Shown here: piece by piece, positions 33,897 to 41,201 of the stretch
Layout of the letters: each line of letters starts with the position of its first letter
Numbering within the stretch: position 1 is the first letter of the stretch
Assembly: GCF_019884785.1 (NCBI RefSeq)
Contig: NZ_CP082326.1
Coordinates: 4,271,355-4,335,354, forward strand
Reading direction: 5' to 3'
Source of the DNA: Crassaminicella profunda
GTDB lineage: Bacteria; Bacillota; Clostridia; Peptostreptococcales; Thermotaleaceae
DNA: 64,000 nucleotides
Made by a program: the position numbers and the translations under genes
Notes under the pieces: model-generated
Databases searched by the model: none
The model's input: only the letters and a program-made list of their open reading frames with translations
Told to the model about the DNA's origin: nothing

Positions 33897-34694
33897 ATGA
33901 TGAAATATAAAGCAGTCATTTCAGATTTAGATGGGACATTATTAAATAGTGACCATAGAATAAGCGATTATACAAAGAAAATTATTAAAAATGTTGTTGA
34001 AAAGGGTATTAAGTTTTTCATTGCAACAGGAAGACATCATATGGATGCATCCCATATTAAAGAAGAATTATCATTAGATACGACCCTGATTTCAGCTAAT
34101 GGTTCAAGAGTGCATCGTGCAGAAGAAGAAATTTTTGCTTGTGATTTAGAAGGAGAAATAGTAAAAGAGATTTTAAAGATGGATTTTGACGATAGCGTTT
34201 ATAAAAACATATATCAAGGGAATCAATGGCTGGCAGAAAAGGAAAATTTATGGCTAAGTGAATTTAAGAATGAATCAGGTTTTTTTTACGAAGTCGCAGA
34301 TTTTAAAAGTTTAAAAAGTTATGAAGCAGCAAAAATATTTTTTATTTGTGAAGAGCACGAAAAATTAGTACAGGTGAAAGAAAAATTAGAAAAAAATTAT
34401 GGAAAAAAATTAAATATTGCTTTTTCTCTTCCTCAATGCTTAGAAATTATGGCTCGAGGAGTTTCTAAAGGCCATGCGTTGCAGAAAGTTCTAAAGGAAT
34501 ATAATATTCATCCAGAAGAAGTTGTTGCCTTTGGTGATGGATTTAATGATTTAGAAATGCTTACAGTAGCAGGAAAAGGTCTTGTCATGGGCAATGCCAA
34601 TGATAAGCTAAAAGAGGCATTACCAAACCATGAGATTATAAAGACAAATGATGAAGATGCTGTAGCAAATTATTTAGAAAAATTATTTTTGTAA
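33897..34694 (+). CDS. Cof-type HAD-superfamily phosphatase
   Basis: A 265-residue HAD hydrolase of the Cof subfamily with a C2 cap. Motif I is ISDLDGTLLNSD, with the nucleophile Asp and the acid/base Asp two residues on. Motif II Thr lies in FFIATGRHH, motif III Lys in SKGHALQ, and motif IV in VAFGDGFNDLEML. Such enzymes dephosphorylate sugar phosphates, flavin or PLP-like compounds. The exact substrate cannot be told from sequence. TAGGAGAGG precedes tandem ATG codons; I keep the first. Confidence 0.92.
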   Translation: MMKYKAVISDLDGTLLNSDHRISDYTKKIIKNVVEKGIKFFIATGRHHMDASHIKEELSLDTTLISANGSRVHRAEEEIFACDLEGEIVKEILKMDFDDSVYKNIYQGNQWLAEKENLWLSEFKNESGFFYEVADFKSLKSYEAAKIFFICEEHEKLVQVKEKLEKNYGKKLNIAFSLPQCLEIMARGVSKGHALQKVLKEYNIHPEEVVAFGDGFNDLEMLTVAGKGLVMGNANDKLKEALPNHEIIKTNDEDAVANYLEKLFL

Positions 34695-34697
34695 AGA

Positions 34698-34725
34698 ATT
34701 AAAATCCTCCTAGGAGGATTTTAAT
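34698..34725. terminator. Bidirectional terminator between the Cof phosphatase and ilvN genes
   Basis: Near-perfect inverted repeat ATTAAAATCCTCC / GGAGGATTTTAAT with a two-base centre; A- and T-rich on both sides. Confidence 0.75.
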
Positions 34726-34770
34726 ATATAAGTATTTCTTGTAAAAATATTATTTTGTTTACATAAATTT

Positions 34771-35265
34771 TTATTCTGCAAGCTGAGTATTTCCTCTTTG
34801 AAGTCCTGTAAATCCTGTTCGGACAAGCTCTAGGATACCAAAGGGAGCCATGAGTTCTGTAAAGCCAGCAATTTTACCAAAGTCACCAGTAAGCTCAACG
34901 GTTAATGTTTCATTGGACACATCAATGATATTTCCTCTGAAGATATTGATGGTCTCAATAATAGCTGCCCGATGAGTAAGGTCAGCTTTTACTTTTAAGA
35001 GTACTAGCTCTCGATAAACAGACTTTTCAGGCTGTAATTCTACTACTTTGATGACATTGATTAATTTATTTAATTGCTTTTTCATTTGCTCTAGCATATA
35101 ATCATCTCCGCTGACCGTAATGGTCATACGAGAAATATTTGGATTTTCTGTTTCGCCAACAGAAAGGCTATCAATATTATATCCTCTTCGGCTGAATAAT
35201 CCTGCAATTCTACTCAAAACACCTGAATGATTTTCAACCAAAACGGATAATACATGTCTATTCAT
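34771..35265 (-). CDS. ilvN: Acetolactate synthase small (regulatory) subunit
   Basis: A 164-residue regulatory subunit with an N-terminal ACT domain (HVLSVLVENHSGVLSRIAGLFSRRGYNIDSL reads through the usual valine-binding region) and the C-terminal AHAS small-subunit domain. It controls feedback inhibition by branched-chain amino acids. It starts 11 bases after ilvB, with AGGAGG, so it is co-translated with the large subunit. Confidence 0.95.
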   Translation of the reverse strand: MNRHVLSVLVENHSGVLSRIAGLFSRRGYNIDSLSVGETENPNISRMTITVSGDDYMLEQMKKQLNKLINVIKVVELQPEKSVYRELVLLKVKADLTHRAAIIETINIFRGNIIDVSNETLTVELTGDFGKIAGFTELMAPFGILELVRTGFTGLQRGNTQLAE

Positions 35266-35276
35266 TGGAATCCTCC

Positions 35277-36890
35277 TTATAAGGTGCTAAAATCTGAATC
35301 TACTACACATTCTATGAAATATCCTTTTTTACTTGTCAATGCTCCTTGGATGGTTTCTTCGAATTCTTTTTGGGAAGTTACTTTTTTACCAGGCAATCCA
35401 TAAGCTTCTGCGATTTTTACAAAATCAGGATTTTTGTTGAGGGTAACACTAAAGTAGTTACTTTCATAATGGATATCTTGAAGCTCTCGTACCATGCCTA
35501 AGCGGCTGTTATTGAAAAGCAAAATGATGATATTTAAATCATTTTCAAGGATCGTACCTAGCTCACTTAAAGACATTTGAAGTCCCCCATCTCCAACTAC
35601 GCAGATAACGGTTTTTTCAGGAAAAGCAAGCTTTGCACCTATTGCTGCGGGAAGACTATATCCCATGGTGCCTAGCCCTCCAGATGTAAAAAATTTTCGA
35701 TTTCCTTTTATTTTAAAGTTTCGAGCAGCCCATAGTTGATTTTGACCAACATCTGCTGCAAGAATAGCTTCATCATCAACAACCTTGGATAGAAAATTCA
35801 AGGCTTTTTTTGGATTCACGTGGCTTGCATCCAATTCTTCTTTATGATAAGTTTCTTTTAATTGGTTGATTTTTTCCATCCATGCATCTGTTTGGAGGGT
35901 GGTGCATTTATTCGAAAACTGTTTTAATATATTTTTTGCATCTCCAACAATAGGTATAGTTGTATCAATATTTTTTCCTACCTCAGCAGGATCTATATCT
36001 ACGTGGATAATATTTTGTTTTTCATTCAGAAGCTTCATGCCAGCAGTAGCACGGTCTCCAACCCTTGTACCAATGATCATCAATAAATCTGACTCCATTA
36101 CAATTTGATTTGAAAAGCTATGGCCGTGAGACCCTACCATTCCCACATAATATGGAGAGTCTGAAGGAAGGGCACCAATTCCCATTAGCGTATGAACAAC
36201 AGGGATTTTTGCTTTTTCAGCAAAATCTTTTAGCTCTTTCGAGGCTTTTGCACAAATGATACCTCCTCCTACGCAAATTAAAGGTTTTTGGCTTGCTTTT
36301 AGCTTTTGTAAAGCTCGTTTTACTTGTCCTGCATGCCCTTCATAAGTAGGCTTGTATCCTGGAATATTTACGGATTTAGGATAATCATATTTGATATGTT
36401 CCTTTTGAATATCTACGGGTATATCAATGAGCACAGGGCCAGGTCTTCCAGAAGATGCAATATAGAATGCTTCCTTGATAATCTTTGGAAGATCTTGTGC
36501 ATTTTTTACTAAATAATTATGTTTTGTAAAGGGTTCAGTAGCTCCTGTAATATCTGCTTCTTGAAATACATCTTTTCCAATAAAATTTGAATCTACCTGT
36601 CCAGTAATAATAACAAGAGGAATAGAGTCCATGTAAGCAGTAGCAATACCTGTAATCAAATTGGTTGCCCCAGGACCTGAGGTGGCGGTGCAAACTCCTA
36701 CCTTTCCTGTAGCTCGAGCGTAGCCACTTGCGCTGTGAGCTGCAGATTGTTCGTGTCTGACTAAAATGTGCTCTATATTTGAAGTTCTTAAAGAGTCATA
36801 AAAAGGGAGTATAGCCCCTCCTGGATATCCAAAAATCATATGAACTTTTTCTTCTTCTAAAGATTTTATAATTGCATCTGAAGCTCTCAT
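35277..36890 (-). CDS. ilvB: Acetolactate synthase large (catalytic) subunit
   Basis: A 537-residue TPP- and FAD-dependent enzyme making acetolactate and acetohydroxybutyrate for valine, leucine and isoleucine. It shows the catalytic Glu in VRHEQSAAH, a central FAD-binding domain, and the TPP motif GDGGLQMSLSELGTILENDL. The usual length is about 550-570 residues, so this is slightly short but complete. A GAAGGTG site precedes the ATG. It is the first gene of ilvBN, divergent from the leuA leader, with a clear promoter at 36941-36970. Confidence 0.95.
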   Translation of the reverse strand: MRASDAIIKSLEEEKVHMIFGYPGGAILPFYDSLRTSNIEHILVRHEQSAAHSASGYARATGKVGVCTATSGPGATNLITGIATAYMDSIPLVIITGQVDSNFIGKDVFQEADITGATEPFTKHNYLVKNAQDLPKIIKEAFYIASSGRPGPVLIDIPVDIQKEHIKYDYPKSVNIPGYKPTYEGHAGQVKRALQKLKASQKPLICVGGGIICAKASKELKDFAEKAKIPVVHTLMGIGALPSDSPYYVGMVGSHGHSFSNQIVMESDLLMIIGTRVGDRATAGMKLLNEKQNIIHVDIDPAEVGKNIDTTIPIVGDAKNILKQFSNKCTTLQTDAWMEKINQLKETYHKEELDASHVNPKKALNFLSKVVDDEAILAADVGQNQLWAARNFKIKGNRKFFTSGGLGTMGYSLPAAIGAKLAFPEKTVICVVGDGGLQMSLSELGTILENDLNIIILLFNNSRLGMVRELQDIHYESNYFSVTLNKNPDFVKIAEAYGLPGKKVTSQKEFEETIQGALTSKKGYFIECVVDSDFSTL

Positions 36891-36940
36891 GGTTTTTCAC
36901 CTTCTTCATTGAAATTTTCGACAAAAAAACGATTTTAAGT

Positions 36941-36970
36941 ATTGTACCAAAGTTTGTATATATTTGTCAA
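36941..36970 (-). promoter_or_regulatory. Promoter of ilvBN
   Basis: On the minus strand TTGACA (36970-36965) and TACAAT (36946-36941) stand 18 bases apart. Just upstream, AAAATTCAGAAAAGA (36983-36997) matches the CodY box AATTTTCWGAAAATT at 11 of 15 positions. Control by CodY is only a suggestion. Confidence 0.6.
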
Positions 36971-37100
36971 TCATATTTAAAGAAAATTCAGAAAAGAATT
37001 TGTAGGAAATGTAGATTTATAATGATAAAAATTCGAAAAAGACTATCCGAACAATGGAAATTTTTGAACAAATATTATTTTTAAAAATTATTTAAAATGA

Positions 37101-37129
37101 TTGACAATGGTATAGAATTTTGATAAAAT
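37101..37129 (+). promoter_or_regulatory. Promoter of the T-box-leuA transcript
   Basis: TTGACA (37101-37106) and TAAAAT (37124-37129) with an ideal 17-base spacer, just before the T-box leader. Confidence 0.7.
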
Positions 37130-37139
37130 ACGATTTAAT

Positions 37140-37425
37140 ACATGAAAATAGCAAACCTCAAAAGCAATGCAGGAGAGCGTATTTTTTAAAAACAGTTTCA
37201 GAGAGTCGGTGGTTGCTGAGAACCGATACTGTAAAAAAATACTACTCACTCCTAAGCAGTTTCTTTGAAATAATAGTAGGAGAAAATGGATGGCCCCATT
37301 ATCGGCTAAAGTTTGATCAAACTTGTAAGAGCGGCTTTTGTATTTTGCAAAAGCAAGTTAAGGTGGTACCGCGGGGAAATAAGCCCTCGTCCTTGGATAA
37401 GATTATTCTTGGACGAGGTTTTTTG
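37140..37425 (+). promoter_or_regulatory. T-box leader (probably tRNA-Leu sensing) of leuA
   Basis: The T-box core AAGGTGGTACCGCGG is at 37360-37374. The terminator stem CCTCGTCC / GGACGAGG (37385-37392 with 37411-37418) plus TTTTTTG follows. Stem I is recognisable: GTATTTTTT pairs with AAAAAATAC, AGG pairs with CCT below, and GAGAGTCGGTGGTTGCTGAG forms the distal part. The internal loop between these helices holds TACTCACT, which contains CTC (37245-37247), a leucine codon followed by a purine. Uncharged tRNA-Leu would favour antitermination and leuA expression. Confidence 0.9.
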
Positions 37426-37519
37426 TTTGTATAAATTTGGATAAGTCTGTTTATTAAGATGTTATTTAGGCAATTAAAATGAATAAGGTTATTAGAGATC
37501 AATTAAGGAGGAATCTATA

Positions 37520-39040
37520 ATGGCAAAGCAAATAAAGATTTTTGATACAACGTTAAGAGATGGAGAACAATCACCAGGTTGTAGTATGAATCTTCACGAA
37601 AAGATTCAAGTGGCAAAGCAATTAGAGCTTTTAAAAGTAGATGTAATCGAGGCAGGATTTGCCATTGCTTCCCCTGGAGATTTTACTTCTGTAAGAGAAA
37701 TTTCAAAGAATATAAAAAATTGTACCGTTGCAAGTTTGGCAAGAGCATTGCCAAAGGATATAGATACGGCATGGGAAGCTGTAAAATATGCAAAACATCC
37801 TAGAATACACACATTTATTGCTACATCAGATATTCATATGAAATACAAGCTAAAAATGAGACCAGAAGAAGTTCTTGAGAATGCTGTGAATATGGTGAAA
37901 CATGCAAAAGCATATTGTGAAGATATTGAATTTTCAGCCGAAGATGCAACAAGGAGTAACCCTGAATTTTTAGCAAAGCTATTTGATCGAGTCATAAAAG
38001 CCGGGGCTACAGTGATTAATATTCCTGATACAGTAGGTTATACAACACCAGATGAATACTATAATTTTATTACAGCTATAAGAGAAAAATCAGATTACTT
38101 AGATCAAGTAGATATCTCTGTACATTGTCATAATGATCTAGGAATGGCTGTAGCAAACACATTAGCAGCTGCAAAGGCAGGGGCTACTCAAGTTGAATGC
38201 ACCATCAATGGAATTGGAGAAAGAGCTGGAAATGCAGCATTAGAAGAAATCGTTATGGCTATGAATACAAGAAAAGACGTTCTTGATTTATACTGCAATG
38301 TAGATACAAAGCAGATCATGCGTTCAAGTAAACTATTAAGCAATATAACAGGAGTTGGGGTTCAGCCAAACAAAGCCATTGTGGGAAATAATGCCTTTGC
38401 TCATGAATCAGGAATTCACCAGCATGGAATGCTAGAAGAAAGAACGACCTATGAAATTATGACACCTGAGTCTATTGGACTTTCTCAAAATAAAATGGTC
38501 CTTGGAAAGCATTCAGGGCGTCATGCTTTTGAAGATAGATTGAAGGCTTTAGGATACGATTTATCCAAGGAAGAAATATTAAAAGCTTTTGAACAGTTTA
38601 AAGAATTAGCAGATAAAAAGAAGACCATCTATGATGAAGATATTGAAGCCATTATTACAAGAAATGCTATTGCTTATCCAGAAGTTTATAAGATCAAGAG
38701 ATTTGTGATCAATAGTGGAAATACTATTACATCTACTGCATCTGTAATACTTATAACGAATGACCAAGAAATAGAAGAAGTATCCATAGGGGATGGACCT
38801 GTAGATGCAGCCTTTAAAGCTATTGAGAAGATTGTAGGGATTGATATGACATTAGAAGATTACAAGCTTCATTCTGTAACAGAAGGAAAGGATGCACAGG
38901 GAGAAGCTATTGTGAAATTAAAGCATAATGAGAAAATCTATACAGGTAGAGGACTTAGTACAGATGTTGTTGAAGCAAGTATTAAGGCATATCTTGGTTC
39001 AGTGAATAAAATATTGTATCAAACACAAGTAGAAAACTAA
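37520..39040 (+). CDS. leuA: 2-isopropylmalate synthase
   Basis: A 506-residue enzyme catalysing the first leucine-specific step (2-oxoisovalerate plus acetyl-CoA). The HMGL-like TIM barrel shows FDTTLRDGEQSPG and the metal-binding HCHND motif. A C-terminal LeuA allosteric domain (about 370-500) binds leucine. The length is standard. AGGAGG lies 8 bases before ATG. It is controlled by the T-box leader and followed by a bidirectional terminator; the other leu genes are not in the window. Confidence 0.95.
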   Translation: MAKQIKIFDTTLRDGEQSPGCSMNLHEKIQVAKQLELLKVDVIEAGFAIASPGDFTSVREISKNIKNCTVASLARALPKDIDTAWEAVKYAKHPRIHTFIATSDIHMKYKLKMRPEEVLENAVNMVKHAKAYCEDIEFSAEDATRSNPEFLAKLFDRVIKAGATVINIPDTVGYTTPDEYYNFITAIREKSDYLDQVDISVHCHNDLGMAVANTLAAAKAGATQVECTINGIGERAGNAALEEIVMAMNTRKDVLDLYCNVDTKQIMRSSKLLSNITGVGVQPNKAIVGNNAFAHESGIHQHGMLEERTTYEIMTPESIGLSQNKMVLGKHSGRHAFEDRLKALGYDLSKEEILKAFEQFKELADKKKTIYDEDIEAIITRNAIAYPEVYKIKRFVINSGNTITSTASVILITNDQEIEEVSIGDGPVDAAFKAIEKIVGIDMTLEDYKLHSVTEGKDAQGEAIVKLKHNEKIYTGRGLSTDVVEASIKAYLGSVNKILYQTQVEN

Positions 39041-39052
39041 AATAAAATCAAT

Positions 39053-39090
39053 AAAACAAAACGGATTCTTTTGAATCCGTTTTGTTTTTT
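39053..39090. terminator. Bidirectional terminator between leuA and the reverse rubrerythrin gene
   Basis: Stem AAAACGGATTC / GAATCCGTTTT with TTTT loop, A-rich before and T-rich after. Confidence 0.9.
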
Positions 39091-39100
39091 ATATATTTTT

Positions 39101-39649
39101 TTACTTTCCAAAATAACGCTTTAATAATCCCTTAAATGCCATACCATGTCTTGCTTCGTCTTTACACATTTCATGAACAGTATCATGAACAGCATCTAGG
39201 TTTAATTTTTTAGCTAGGGTAGCTAATTCTTTTTTACCAGCACAGGCACCGTGTTCTGCGTCTACTCTCATTTGTAGGTTTTTCTCTGTACTATCTGTAA
39301 CGACTTCACCTAGTAATTCTGCGAACTTTGCAGCATGCTCTGCTTCTTCAAAAGCGATTCTTTTGTAAGCTTCAGCGATTTCAGGATATCCTTCACGATC
39401 AGCTTGACGACTCATTGCCAAATACATTCCTACTTCAGTACATTCTCCCATGAAATTGTTACGAAGTCCTTTTAAAACTTCCTCGTCTACATCTTTTGCA
39501 CTTCCTACGAAATGCTCATCTGCCCATGTTAAATCTCCATCTTCTTGAAGAACGAAATTTTCTTTAGATACTTTACATTGAGGGCATACATCAGGTGCCT
39601 CTGTTCCTTCGTGTACATAACCACATACTTTACAAACAAATTTTTTCAT
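39101..39649 (-). CDS. Reverse rubrerythrin (NADH-dependent peroxidase component)
   Basis: A 182-residue protein with the domain order rubredoxin then ferritin-like, the reverse of classical rubrerythrin. Rubredoxin iron ligands are CKVC (residues 6-9) and CPQC (22-25). The diiron site is built from Glu-rich helices with EEAEHAAKF and DEARHGMAF. Clostridial proteins of this type reduce hydrogen peroxide, and oxygen through partner proteins, as part of oxidative-stress defence, often under PerR. I did not find a clear PerR box. AGGAGG ribosome binding site. Confidence 0.92.
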   Translation of the reverse strand: MKKFVCKVCGYVHEGTEAPDVCPQCKVSKENFVLQEDGDLTWADEHFVGSAKDVDEEVLKGLRNNFMGECTEVGMYLAMSRQADREGYPEIAEAYKRIAFEEAEHAAKFAELLGEVVTDSTEKNLQMRVDAEHGACAGKKELATLAKKLNLDAVHDTVHEMCKDEARHGMAFKGLLKRYFGK

Positions 39650-39931
39650 ATTAAATTCCTCCTGTATTTTCGATTTTTATTTTTTTAATCATCTTTCTTT
39701 TTCACACATTTTATATCTACCCATGAAAATTTTATTAAAACATTTTTTATGATAAAAATTTAAAAAGAATTAAATAGAAAAACAAAGGAATGTAAATGTT
39801 AATTTTTTAAAAATAGTTTTACTAATGACGTACTAAAAAAGAGTGAGATACAAAGAATCTTCATAAATAGATAATTTCTTTTTATCTTAAGACATATACT
39901 GTACAAAATGAATAAAAGGAGAGAATAGGCT

Positions 39932-40675
39932 ATGAAAAAATCATTCCAAGTAAGTCGTTTTGTGAGAAATGCTTTACCTCCTGACGCAAGAATGATAAGA
40001 CCGGAAAATCCTAAACGAGCTAAGGCCATTCAGATGGAAGATTTAGATGGGGATGGGAAGTATGAAATTATTGTGACTTATGAGCTACAAGGGGAAATGT
40101 ATGCAATGATCTTAAAACAAGATGCGGGTAAATGGTATAAACTAACTATAAAGGGCTCTGGATACGGTATAAATTATATGGACTTTGCAGATATAACAGG
40201 AAGTGGGAAAAAAGATCTTTTGGTAGGTTGGCAGATAGGAAATATATGGGGTGAACTTGATTTGTATACTTGGGAGAAAAATACCATGAAAAAAATCGCT
40301 AAGGGTTTATCCTATAGCAAAGCAGATATTTTTCAAAGTTCAGAGCAGGAGTCTATAGAATTAGGGTTATGGAGCCATATTACAGGAGAAGTTTATGATA
40401 TTCAACTGGTTCATTGGGATGGAAGAAAATTAACACATGTGAGGGACTCTCGTGAGTATTACACAGAAAGAGTCATTCCATACTATGAACAGAAGGTAAA
40501 AGAAATACCAGAAGATCCTCATTATTGGTATTATCTTGCAGATGCTCAGATCAATGGAGGGACACCTAAAGATGCCCTAAAATCTATAGTAAAAGGAATG
40601 GCGTTTAAGGAATCAAATCCATCAAAAGGAGAATTTTTAGCTTTGAGGAAAAAGGCTATAAGAAGTTTATTATAA
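39932..40675 (+). CDS. FG-GAP/VCBS-like repeat protein of unknown function
   Basis: A 247-residue protein with two to three beta-propeller-like repeats recognisable by MEDLDGDGKYEIIVTYE and ADITGSGKKDLLVGW, the Asp-rich calcium-type loops of FG-GAP repeats. A C-terminal TPR-like helical region (WYYLADAQINGGTPKDALKS) follows. There is no signal peptide, which is unusual because most such repeat proteins are exported. AGGAGAG ribosome binding site 11 bases before ATG. Nothing in the context reveals a function. Confidence 0.6.
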   Translation: MKKSFQVSRFVRNALPPDARMIRPENPKRAKAIQMEDLDGDGKYEIIVTYELQGEMYAMILKQDAGKWYKLTIKGSGYGINYMDFADITGSGKKDLLVGWQIGNIWGELDLYTWEKNTMKKIAKGLSYSKADIFQSSEQESIELGLWSHITGEVYDIQLVHWDGRKLTHVRDSREYYTERVIPYYEQKVKEIPEDPHYWYYLADAQINGGTPKDALKSIVKGMAFKESNPSKGEFLALRKKAIRSLL

Positions 40676-40834
40676 ACAATAGCTTAAATATGATTTTGTT
40701 TGTAGCATCTTCACGTATACAAAATATTTAAGCGTGAAGAACTTAAAGAAAATGCATTAAAACTTTTGCATATTAGATACATAATAAAAAACATTAAGAT
40801 GTGGATTCTGTAGGTGTAATAAAAGTATAAAAAC

Positions 40835-40880
40835 AAATAAAAATAAAGACAGATATTTTTCTGTCTTTATTTTTATTTGG
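40835..40880. terminator. Strong hairpin terminator in the 40676-41189 gap
   Basis: Eighteen-base perfect stem ending in GACAG / CTGTC with an 8-base loop; A-rich before and T-rich after. A smaller hairpin (CTTCACG / CGTGAAG, 40710-40740) precedes it. The rest of the gap holds the LevR activator site and promoter. Confidence 0.8.
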
Positions 40881-41020
40881 AAAATTTACTGCATTAGGTA
40901 GATAGAGGGGAATATATCTTTTGTGGATAAGAGAATATAGGGATGGAAAGTATAAGCATTCTAAAAATTATGTAAGGATATAACAGATGTCATTGTTTGT
41001 AAGATGAATAAAAAGTAAGG

Positions 41021-41054
41021 GTGTCACATTTTGTTGGAGTGTCACGAAATGTGA
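41021..41054 (+). promoter_or_regulatory. Probable enhancer site for the LevR-like activator
   Basis: Inverted repeat TCACATTT (41024-41031) / AAATGTGA (41047-41054), plus a direct repeat GTGTCAC at 41021 and 41039. It lies about 100-135 bases upstream of the sigma-54 promoter, the usual distance for an activator that loops to polymerase. Confidence 0.55.
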
Positions 41055-41155
41055 TAACATATAGAAAAAAATGAAAATTAAAAAAATAATCATATGGCTA
41101 GTTATGCAATCTTGTATATTTATAGTTGAAAAAACAAAACAATAAATGACAGCCC

Positions 41156-41172
41156 TTGGCATGGACATTGCA
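41156..41172 (+). promoter_or_regulatory. Sigma-54 (-24/-12) promoter of the PTS operon
   Basis: TTGGCATGGACATTGCA matches TGGCAC-N5-TTGCW with GG and GC correctly spaced. Transcription would begin near 41183, about 20 bases before the LevR-like start codon, so the activator gene is itself the first gene of its target operon. Confidence 0.85.
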
Positions 41173-41201
41173 AAATAATATAGACATAGGTGGGGAAGCA
41201 A

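Noticed and set aside
37120-37434. A 104-residue open frame on the plus strand
   Set aside because: It lies entirely within the T-box leader; the RNA structure explains the sequence.
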